From Baffinella frigidus (Eukaryota > Cryptophyceae > Cryptomonadales > Baffinellaceae), in assembly GCA_026770585.1 (NCBI GenBank), contig MU646345.1, forward strand, positions 813,705 through 827,582: 13,878 nt of DNA, written 5' to 3'. Of this stretch, positions 1 through 8,900 are shown piece after piece. The translations under genes were made by a program, and so were the position numbers. Under the pieces are notes generated by a model. That model was not told where the DNA came from, did no database searches, and worked only from the letters and a program-made list of their open reading frames with translations. Numbering within the stretch: position 1 is the stretch's first letter; each line of letters starts with the position of its first letter.

Positions 1-22
1 GGGGGGGGGGGGGGGGGGGGGG
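1..22. repeat. Poly-G run at the window edge
   Basis: Twenty-two consecutive G at the very start. This may be a real homopolymer or a sequencing or assembly artefact at a contig end. Confidence 0.9.
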
Positions 23-280
23 CGCCTAGTACCCCCTCCCCCTTACCCCATGCCCCCCCCCTGGGGAAACGGCCGAGACCGAGCACCTGACGCTGGGGTT
101 CGGGGGTGCGGTTATGCTACTGGGAGGCGACACGCGAGGGCAGAAAGATGCTCTAGAGAGTCACCTACCCAGAGTCATATATGTCACCGAGTATACAACG
201 TATACGAAGGTTAGGCTGCCTCTGCAGGCGCTGGACGTGCGGAGAGTCGCCAGACGAGGCTCGCGATGAGCCACGAGATT
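23..280. other. Unassigned single-copy stretch
   Basis: I see no exon, repeat family member or RNA gene. The only local structure is GTATAC-AAC-GTATAC near 192-206. Confidence 0.4.
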
Positions 281-446
281 TCATAGGCTAACGGCCTGAA
301 AATGGGGTAGTTAGGCATGCGGTATTGCCTAGGACCTCCTACCGTAGGCCGAGGGATCCTAGGACCAAAACGTCTAGGCCTACGGTAGGAGGTCCTAGGC
401 AATGCCGTATGCCTAACTACCCCGTTTTCAGGCCGTTAGCCTATGA
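281..446. mobile_element. 166-bp palindromic MITE, family A copy 1
   Basis: Two 70-bp arms (281-350 and 377-446) are inverted copies with three mismatches around a 26-bp centre. The ends are TCATAGGC and GCCTATGA. GATT is found on both sides (277-280 and 447-450), a possible 4-bp target duplication. No coding capacity, so it would depend on a transposase elsewhere. Confidence 0.85.
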
Positions 447-490
447 GATTGTCGAGACCATCGCGCGTGAGTGCCCAAGCACCTGGTGCG

Positions 491-786
491 GTTTAGGGTT
501 TAGGGTTTAGGGTTTAGGTTCAGGGTCTAGGTTTAGGGTTTGGGGTTTGGGGTTTGGGGTTTGGGGTTTGGGGTTGAGGGATGAGGGTTTAGGGTTTGGG
601 GTTTAGGGTTTGGGGTTTAGGGTTTGGGGTTTAGGGTTTGGGGTTTAGGGATGAGGGTTTAGGGTTTAGGGTTCAGGTTTTAGGGTTTAGGGTTTGGGGT
701 TTAGGATTTCGGGTTTAGGATTTCGGGTTTAGGGTTTAGTGTTCAGGGTTCAGGGTTTAGGGCTCAGGATTGAGGGTTTAGGGGGC
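491..786 (+). repeat. Degenerate telomere-like array (TTTAGGG/TTTGGGG)
   Basis: About 40 imperfect heptads, mainly TTTAGGG and TTTGGGG with TTCAGGG and TTGAGGG. Internal and degenerate, so not an active chromosome end. G-rich on the + strand. Confidence 0.9.
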
Positions 787-987
787 AGACCATAGCCTGT
801 CGCGAGTCGAGTGGCCGGAATGGCGATTCGGTAGGCACGTCCCCTCCTTCCCCCTGGATCGGTGGAGGGCCCGTCCGATCAGTACCAGAAAAGAGTGGGA
901 CGTTTCACTCGCTGGTTACTCCCCGCCCCTCTCGGTAGGCTATGAGGCACGTCCCTCCCCGCATTTCCGGTAGGCTATGAGGCGCGT
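787..987. repeat. Unassigned stretch with a 35-bp tandem pair
   Basis: CGGTAGGCTATGAGGC.CGTCCCTCCCC occurs at 933 and 968, with a shorter relative at 830. Nothing coding was recognised. Confidence 0.55.
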
Positions 988-1011
988 CCCTCCCCGGAAA
1001 TCCGGGGAGGG
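988..1011. repeat. Perfect 11-bp hairpin
   Basis: CCCTCCCCGGA, AA, TCCGGGGAGGG. A compact GC-rich inverted repeat that could form a stable stem. No terminator function is implied in a eukaryote. Confidence 0.75.
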
Positions 1012-1155
1012 GCGTGAAAAATTGCTGACTTTTAGCGTGTTTCTTGGGCAAGAATCCAATAGTGAACTTAAGCACGGTTCCCCGTAGTGTTCCGAGCGGA
1101 CCGCTGCCGAGCGAGAAGGGAACAGTCCATCCAAACGTAATCCATAGTCCCTACT

Positions 1156-1352
1156 GTAGGGACATAGGGTGTTCCTACGGAAAAGCCGAGGTCGATTTTC
1201 GACCTTGGCGTTTGATCTCGTGCCAAACTCGCTCGACAGCGGACAGCGAGCTACGCAGGGAAAAAACTTCATAATCAAGGCATTCCCGGTTACCTTATCC
1301 GTAGGAGCCCCCCCTATGTCCCTACGGGTTGCCTACCGTAGGGTTGCAGGTC
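1156..1352. mobile_element. Family B foldback repeat
   Basis: Left arm 1156-1181 (GTAGGGACATAGGG...CCTACGGA) and right arm 1298-1325 are inverted copies. The segment 1286-1352 also matches 8380-8446 in reverse orientation. Between the arms is a short hairpin, GGTCGA-TTT-TCGACC. Region 1012-1155 holds nothing recognisable. Confidence 0.65.
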
Positions 1353-1452
1353 TTACTCCAAGCATACCAAGCATGCTGCCCGTGGCGAAATCACAGAATC
1401 AGGGGCCATCGCGCCGTGCGTGGGTTTGTCGCAAAAACAGCACCGCGCATGT

Positions 1453-1618
1453 TCATAGGCTAACGGCTTGAAAATGGGGTAGTTAGGCATACGGCATTGC
1501 CTAGGACCTCCTACCGTAGGCCGAGGGATCCTATGACCAAAAAGTCTCGGCCTACGGTAGGAGGTCCTAGGCAATGCCGTAGGCCTAACTACCCCATTTT
1601 CAGGCCGTTAGCCTATGA
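1453..1618. mobile_element. 166-bp palindromic MITE, family A copy 2
   Basis: Same length, ends and arms as the element at 281-446, with only a few base differences. It is flanked by GCATGT on both sides (1447-1452 and 1619-1624), a clear 6-bp target duplication. Confidence 0.88.
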
Positions 1619-1678
1619 GCATGTGCTTTCCACGCCAGCGGGCTCGAGTGCAACCCCCTGAGAATCGAGGTGTATGTC

Positions 1679-1743
1679 ACCAAAAAGTCTCGGCCTACGG
1701 TAGGAGGTCCTAGGCAATGCCGTAGGCCTAACTACCCCATTTT
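1679..1743. mobile_element. Half copy of family A
   Basis: It contains the centre and most of the right arm of the 166-bp element and stops abruptly inside CCCCATTTT. Flanking AATCGAGGTG and CACCTCGATT form an inverted pair, so it may lie inside another element. Confidence 0.7.
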
Positions 1744-1939
1744 GCAACGAGGGAGTCGGGAGCGCACCTCGATTTCATCATCTCGAAAGATAAGCGAATC
1801 AGTTCCCTAATTAGCGTTTTCATTCTATTAGGAAGCCTAATTAAATTTACTCTGCCCTAACTAATTTATCCTATGCAAGCTCCTACTGAAAAGGACCTGG
1901 TTCAGTTATTTTCCGAAATGAGATCGCTACATCCCGCAA

Positions 1940-2000
1940 CGCTGGATCAGCCATCTTGCAGCCGAAATAGCCCGCGGGCGAGCCGGCCAGCGGTCTATCC
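1940..2000 (-). pseudogene. Diverged copy of exon 10
   Basis: The minus strand reads PLAGSPAGYFGCKMADPAL, aligning to PLVGLIAEGYFGYKMYDPSL in exon 10. Similarity fades on both sides. It could be a remnant of a tandem duplication or of a paralogue. Confidence 0.5.
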
Positions 2001-2179
2001 ACACGGTGAACTACTACGCGGGAGAGTTAAATGTCATTTTACGCCCTGCGTCTTTCTATTATTTTCCCTTGAAATCGGCAAAAGTTGCCGGAAATGCCCA
2101 CAAATAATTCACTTTGACCCTGCCGGTAACCGCAGGATATGCTTTCCGGTTGCCTACATAAGACGTCTACCCCTCCCCC

Positions 2180-2308
2180 GTAGTACGGACCTTTCATCAA
2201 AAGTCAACTTACCCTGTGGGCAGTTAACTTGACGGATTTTCTAATGCAAATTTGGTCACGTTGCAACTCAATCTAGGGGTCCCGAAACCCTCGAAGCCCA
2301 CCGTGTGG
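2180..2308. mobile_element. Family C MITE, degenerate copy
   Basis: It matches the elements at 6052 and 7241 over GGACCTTTCATCAAAAGTCA, a central TTGGTCACGT and the right end CCACCGTGTGG. The left end is eroded. Confidence 0.7.
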
Positions 2309-2361
2309 TTGAGCTGATCAACACCCTCTTTGTAGAACATGGTCGGGACGGCATCAAAGGA

Positions 2362-2523
2362 CTAGCTCTGCCTCAGTCTGTGTGGGCTCACCACTCTCCC
2401 CCCCGGGCTCTTCCCCGCTCGAAAATTGACCAGCTTGTACTGGTCGAAAATTGTTCAGTTCGTACAGCAACCCCAGCATGTCAACTCACGAATAGTCGGT
2501 CAACCCGAGTGCGGCACCGCTAG
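2362..2523. mobile_element. Family L element
   Basis: Imperfect inverted ends CTAGCTCTGCCTCA and the reverse of GTGCGGCACCGCTAG. The right part (CATGTCAACT...GTCAACCCGAGTG) matches the reverse complement of 13458-13505. Includes a GACCAG-CTTGTA-CTGGTC hairpin. Confidence 0.55.
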
Positions 2524-2633
2524 AACGCGTACACCCCCCCCGAACCCATTTTCCACGTACCCTAATTGACGGGAAACCTCCGGAGCCACCCCCAGGCATA
2601 AGTTGACAAGGACCAGTTTGACAGGGTAAGGTA

Positions 2634-2701
2634 CTGAAAATGGGGCAGTTAGGCGTAGGGCTCGTAGGACGAAACAGTCGTAGGGTTTTGGCCTACGGTA
2701 G
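2634..2701. mobile_element. Degenerate short derivative of family A
   Basis: CTGAAAATGGGGCAGTTAGG and later GGCCTACGGTAG match the left arm of family A. The part between is rearranged and the right arm is missing. Confidence 0.5.
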
Positions 2702-2746
2702 TGGCCCACCGTGCAGTGAGATCGCCCACCGTCCACGGTCAACATC

Positions 2747-2830
2747 CCTTGGAGCCATTCATTTTCAGTAGGGACCTTGGAGCCATTCATTTTCAGTAGG
2801 GACCTTGGAGCCATTCATTTTCAGTAGGGA
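2747..2830 (-). repeat. Perfect 28-bp triple repeat at the exon 10 donor
   Basis: Three identical 28-bp units (2747-2774, 2775-2802, 2803-2830). The right-hand unit contains the last 27 bases of exon 10, and the other two carry the same exon end into the intron. The middle unit keeps the GT donor, while the leftmost has lost it. Confidence 0.85.
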
Positions 2831-2932
2831 GGGCACCTCGGTTGCTGGATCCCCCAGAGATGGATCGTACATCTTGTACCCGAAATAGCCCTCGGCTATC
2901 AAGCCCACCAGCGGCCCCCCAAACGACGTTAC
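2804..2932 (-). CDS. MFS gene exon 10 (last recognised)
   Basis: This 129-nt exon has acceptor GAACTAG and donor AAG|GTCCCT. It encodes 43 residues in phase 0, starting VTSFGGPLVGLIAEGYFGYK and ending LLKMNGSK. G-x-P-L-V-G-L-x-A-E-x-x-F-G is the TM11 signature of this group. Its last 27 bases, together with one donor base, form one unit of a perfect 28-bp triple repeat that runs into the intron. Without splicing there, translation would stop about 13 codons later, so this could also be near the true C-terminus. TM12 was not found. Confidence 0.7.
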
Positions 2933-5900
2933 CTAGTTCAGGGTTTAGGGTTTAGGGTTCAGGGTTTAGGGTTTGGAGTTGGGGGTGTGGGGTGTAGGGT
3001 GTGGGATTTAGGGTTGAGGGCTTGGGGTTTAGGGTTTAGGGTTTGGGGTTTGGGGTTTGGGGTTTCAACGTCTGATCGAATGTACTGAACGAATGGAGTG
3101 TTTGGGGGAGGGGGGGGGCAATGTTCAGGGTGTAGGGTGTAGGGTGTAGGGTGAAGGGTGCAGGGTGTAGGGTGCAGGGTGTAGGGTGCAGGGTGTAGGG
3201 TGTATGCAGGGTGTAGGGTGCAGGGTGTAGGGTGTAGGGTGTAGGGTGTAGGGTGCAGGGTGTAGGGTGTAGGGATACAATGGAAGCGAAGAAGCGCTCA
3301 ATGCCGACGCCCGACGTGCGGTGCGTCGCAGGGAGGTTGCACACGTGTGCCCAACACACTCACATGTGTGTCTAACACACTCACACGTGTGCCTAACACG
3401 CTAGCACGATTGTCTAACACGCTTGTACGTGTGTCTAACACGCTAGCATATGTGTCCAGCACGTCAGCATGTGTGTCCAACACGTACCCGACACGCTCGT
3501 ATGTGTGTCTAACACTCTAGTACGCGTGTCCAGCACACTCACAATGGACGCGAAGAAGCGCTCCATGCCGACGCCCGACGTGCGGTGCGTCTCCGGGAGG
3601 CAGTTCATGATGATCGGGAGGTTGCACGCTGCCGGGACGGAACACGCGCGACCGTTAGTGGAAACCGCGGGAAAGGGTGCGTGGTGGCGGCCACCGGAAC
3701 TCGTGTCAGTCTCAACGTGCGTTGAGACCGGGACACACGCGCGTCAGTCGTGCGCATCCACTCGAGAATGCCAGAGGGCCCTAATTAAAACCGAACGCTA
3801 CACAAATGCTCAAATTTGTACCAGGATAAGATAAAATTAACCTCACGCCTGGGCATTAATTCTGCCAGGCACGAGGTTACTTTACCTTATCCTGGTACAC
3901 ATATTTACAACTTTTTTTTCAGATATAAAAAGGCCCCTGTAGCGTTCTTGTGCGCGTGTGGACGCACAGCCTCCCGGCGTTGATCCGCAGCAGGCGGAGG
4001 CTGACAAGGCGTGAGCAAAGTTTTAGTATAAGGTGTTAGCAATTTCTTATAAGGTGTATAAGGTGTTAGAAAATTCTAGGATAAGGTGTTAGCAAATCCA
4101 TAAGGTGTTAGCAAATCCTGATAAGTTGCTAGCAAATACTTGGTAGCAGGGTCTGAATTTGGATTCGTAAAGCAAGTGCGGTTAGAACCGAGGATACTTT
4201 GAGGATAGAGGTTACAGCCACCGAGGCTGGCGCGAGGCTTGCAAAGCGAGAAGGGGAAGGAGGGGGGCGGAGGGAGGGGGCGAAGGGAGGGGGGCAAACG
4301 CACCAGCGCCCGTCCCCCCAATCTCACCCGAACGAGTGTTTCTGAGAGATACGATTTCGGAGACCACCGATTCGATTTTGGTGCATCGTAAGGCTATATA
4401 TTGAGAAGTAACTGCTATGAAAGGCCAATATGATCAGCATCTGAGCCTTAATATACACCAAAATGGTATTCCTCGGGAATACTCGCCGTGCGTGATGAAA
4501 TCGACACAACCCCCTCGCGAGAGAGGTTAGAGCCCGCTACCGAGCGAGGACGGGACACAATTTTAAAAACTTTAACCTGAATCCTGAAGGAAATGCACTT
4601 TTAAAATGAAAAGCCAGGACCGGAATCCCGGTCTTGACTGTCTTATATGTGCCGAGTTGGCTCGACAGCGGACCGGGTTAACGCACCCGCGCTCGTCCCC
4701 CCAATCGACACAATCCCCGCGATGAAGAACGAGGTACACCACTCCCGCCACCCACAGGCTCTGTCCGTGGCAGCGAAGGCAGGGGGCGGAGCGCATCACC
4801 CTCCCGACCCCCAAACCCCAACCCCCAAACCACAACCCCCGAAACCCTAGGAGTGGCGCGGGGCGGAAGGGGGCACACGCACCCCCCCAATCGACACACT
4901 CCCCAACTACCGAGGCGAGTGCGAGGCAAAGAGAGGTCTGGGGATACTGCCCCGTGTAGGATGACCGGAGTGACGTTACACAGTCCCGTCCACGATCAGG
5001 AGATGTAAGCCCGCACGTGCTGCGAACCCCTGTTCTCCTCAAGGATGGCGAGAGGAGGGGGGGGGGGAACGCACCCGCGCCCGTCCCCCCAATCGACACT
5101 ATCCCCGCGACGAAGAGCGAGACCCCGTACGCCACCCCCGCCACCCACAGGCTCTGTCCGTGGCAGAGTCCTGGGAGCACTTCGAGCACGAAGATGAAGG
5201 CGCCGGTCCCGAGTAGAATCGAGATCTGCCGGGGAGGGGTCACGGGTCAGATTTTAGCGCCAGCCCCGGGGAGGGGTCGCGGGGGAGAGGTCAGCGCCAG
5301 CCCGGGCGCGAGAGATGTTGATTGGGAAAGAGTTTAGCCCTGGCACCCTTCCAGAGTCGTCACGTCAATTCCTGGTACAAATCTTAAAACCCCAATATCC
5401 TGCAACACCGCAAACGCATTTTTCATAAATAAAAATGAGCAACGAAATTTGCTACACAATTGCTTTACTATTACCAGTATGGCTCTTCTGTGTAGAAATT
5501 TTCGTTGCCCATTTTTATTCAATTAAATGATGTTCCCGGATTAGACTTTGGAAAGCGGTCCAGGGCTAAATCCCTCCCCAAAAAGTAGTAGAGACAGACC
5601 TGGGCGCACGCGATGCGTCCCTGCGCGCGATCCACAGAGTCGGCCCAGCCCCCAATCTTTCCTGGCACAATTTTAAAAACTCTCGCCTGAATCCTCGAGG
5701 AAACGGACTTGTAAAATGAAACGCTGAGACCGGATTTCCGGCCTCAGCTTTAATTCCTGTGCTTAGTTGCCTCTACGGCGGCTATGGATGGAGACGGACC
5801 TGGGCGCAGGCGATGCGCCCCCGCGCGCGATCGACAGAGTCGGCCCAGTCCCCGATCATCCCCCCGAGGAACGCCCCGAGCGCGAACCCGGACCCGCACG

Positions 5901-8900
5901 CCAGAATAAGCACCTGCTCCAGAGGCCAGACGTCAACTTTCACGCCCGCGGTCAACTTCCAGATGTCAACCTTCACGCCCGTGGTCAACTTCCACAATGT
6001 CAACTTTCACGCCCGTGATCAACTTCCACGTGCTGATTCTCGCCGACTCTCGCACGGTGGACTACGAACCTTTCATCGAAAGTCAACTTGCCTTGAGGTA
6101 GTTGACTTCAAGGATTTTCTGGTGCAATTTGGTCACGTAACACCCTGAATTCCAGCCCCACATAAACCTTCGTACCCCGCCGTGTGGATGGCACGGTCCA
6201 GCAGAAGTTAATAGTTTCCGACGCCTTCGCGAAGCAATAATGGCTCCAAGCCCCGTACAAATTTTGTATGGGACACGACCATGGACACGACCGTGAAGTC
6301 GTCTTAAATGTCCATAAAGGGTATTTTAGGGTCGTGTCCAATGTTTGGTACAAAATTTGTACCAGGGCTTGGAGCCATTATTGCTTCGCGAAGGCGTTGT
6401 GGACTATGAAAGTAGCCTACGCTCGCTGTGTGGGAAGGGGGAGGCACTTCGTGTGGGAGTAGGGTTCAAGCGGGGCAGGCACCATGTGTGTGGGTTATTC
6501 AACCCCCCGATTCGTACCGCGAGAGGCCCGAAACCCGGCGATGCCCGGTACAAATCAGAGAGGAAGGAGGGGTAGGTCTGCACCAGAGCCTCGGCGCCGA
6601 CAGCGGCGGGAGGGGGGGGGGCGCACCGAAGTGACGGGGTTGGAGAAGCGGGTTTCTCGGGGGGGGTGGGTTTAGGGTGTACAGTGGACCTACCCTAACA
6701 CAGGCTACCGTAACACATACTTACCCTCCACACATACTCCTTTGGCCGGCCCCCGATTTCCCCCTGCAAGGAAGTATGCCTGAAGGGTGGACACCATAAC
6801 GCATACCTACCCTCCACACATACTCAATCAGTCACGCCCCGACGGGTATGTGTTAGGGTAGGTCCACTGTAGGGTGTAGGGTTGAGGAGAGGCAGGCGCA
6901 CCGAAGTGACGGCGTTGGAGAAGCGGGTTTCTCGGGGGGGGGGGGGTTCATCTCCACAAAAGTGTTAATTAATTGCTTTTGGTGCAACGAAATTTACTAC
7001 ACAAACGCTTTACTATTACTTTTATGAGCAAATTGTGCAGTAATTTTCGTTGCCAAAAGCAATTAATTAATACTTGTGTGGAAATTAGTTTAGGGTGTAG
7101 GGTGTGGGGTTGAGGAGGGGCAGGGGGACCGCAGTGACGGCGTTGGAGAACCCAAGGGCTTCGAGGTAGAAGGTGACCCACGCCGTGAACGCCATCCACG
7201 GCAGCCCGCCGATTGCCTGCACTCAACATTGTGAGCATCACCACACGGTGGACTACGAACCTTTCATCAAAAGTCAACTTGCCTTGAGGCAGTTAACTTG
7301 AAGGATGGTATGGTGCAGTTTGGTCACGTAACACCCTGAATTCCAGCAACAACGAAACCTTCCGTAGACCACCGTGTGGAAGGGGCATAATTCGCATCAA
7401 ATTGCTATGCTAAAGCTATGCCGAGGATACGATAGGGCTTCGAGATAGAAAGTGACCCACGCCGTGAACGCCATCCACGCCACGATGACCTGTGTACCAA
7501 CTTGATTGCGTCTTTCTATTATTTATACACTACTCAAACTATTGTTGTCCGAAATCCGGACTAAGTTGACAGATTTGTGGGTGAATTGACTTTTAAAAAA
7601 TGCCAAGTTGGTACACAGGTCATCGTGGCGTGGATCCACGGCAGCCCGCCAATCGCCTGCACTCAATATTGTGAGCATAATAGGGGCATATATTACGATC
7701 ATAAGGGGCGTATATTATGAACAGAATGGGCATATATTGTGAGCAGAAGGGGCATATATTGTGAGCAGAAGGGGCGTATATTGTGAGCAGAAGGGGCATA
7801 TATTATGAGCATACGGGGCATACAAGCTGCACCTCACCCTGTAGGCAACTTATGAGCAAATTGATGGTGTCTTAAGTCAACCCCCATACAAACGCACTCG
7901 GAGTCTTGAGTGCATCCGTGGGATAGGGTTTAGGGTTTAGGGTTTGGGGTTTAGGGTTTAGGGTTTAGGGTTTAGGGTTTAGTGGGAGATTGGCCCAGCC
8001 GTCCACGGCAGGCCGCCGGCCGCCTGTGTTTAGGGTTTGGGGTTTGGAGTGTTTGGGGTTTGAGGTTTGGGGTTTGGGATGTTTGGGGTTTGGGGTTTGG
8101 GGTGGTTGGGGTTTGAGGTTTGGGGTTTGGGGTTTGGGGTGCAGGGTGCAGGGTTTGGGGTTTGGGGGGCAGGGTTTGGGGTTTGGGGTGCAGGGTTTGG
8201 GGTGTGGGGGGCAGGGTTGGGGGTTTGGGGTGCAGGGTTCAGGGTTTAGGGTTTATGGCACCCCGAGCCCTTCTCCCGTCTCTGGAACCCCCACGAGTCC
8301 CTGTGTCGTGGATGTGTTCGGAACAGCTACGCCTCCACACAGCGGACGTTGACGGGATTTTGAATAACCCACAAGCAATCAGACCTGGGATCCTACGGAA
8401 GGCAATCCGTAGGGACATAGGGGGGTTCCTACAGATAACGTAACGGAACGGTGGCCCGATTTGGGCCGAAAATCCGATTCGTATCGTGGATGTGATGGAA
8501 ACGTGTGCGCCTATTTCCTCTCGAGGCTGGAAGAGGGAGTATTTTAAATGTGGGGTTGTTAAATTTAGTACCAGTCACGGGCAGGCTTGGTCACGTAGCT
8601 CGAGGAATTACGCGAGCTACGTGACCAAATGCCCCTATGTGTGTGAAAATTACTACATAATTCTTTTTCCCCCTTCCCTTGTAAAAGAATGACTTTTTAA
8701 AAATAGTCACACTTCTAGCCTCGAGTGGTTGCAAACGGACATGGCTACAACCTGCCAGAACTGCGGGAGTAATCAAAGGAAGCATGCCTTTTCTGCAGAA
8801 CACGTCCCAGTGTCCGCCTATGGTGGGAGTCAAAAAAGAACCTAAAGGACCTAGAGGATCAAGCGATCAAGTCGACAGGGTTTGGCATAGCTCAGCTTTC

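Noticed and set aside
211-510. Paired frames on both strands at the family A palindromes
   Set aside because: They mirror each other because the DNA is a palindrome and recur identically at 1353-1574, so they are shadows of the MITE.
491-786. A true chromosome end
   Set aside because: The arrays are internal, degenerate, of many variants and flanked by other sequence on both sides.
2046-2110. Second copy of the family H interior (CTGCGTCTTTCTATTATTTT)
   Set aside because: About 19 bases match 7506-7524 but the rest does not align and the family H ends are missing.
2305-2361. Last exon of the MFS gene (minus strand reads SFDAVPTMFYKEGVDQL)
   Set aside because: Only a vague resemblance to the TM12 region, no good splice sites with matching phase, and it lies between two MITEs.
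3036-3359. Minus-strand frame rich in LHPTPYT
   Set aside because: Translation of the TGTAGGG array joined to the dead exon 9 copy.
4572-5243. A 223-codon open frame on the minus strand taken as one gene
   Set aside because: Only its first part (exon 8) looks like protein. The rest is intron with exon-edge copies in other frames and low-complexity sequence.
5782-6003. A 73-codon minus-strand gene starting MTLWKLTTGV
   Set aside because: The N-terminal part is the 33-34-bp tandem repeat. The real coding part is exon 7 from its acceptor onward.
7683-7822. CRISPR-like array
   Set aside because: Units are contiguous 22-bp tandem repeats with no unique spacers, in a eukaryotic context.
7990-8352. 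Long + strand frames rich in GLGFGVWG
   Set aside because: They are translations of the TTTGGGG array, not a protein.
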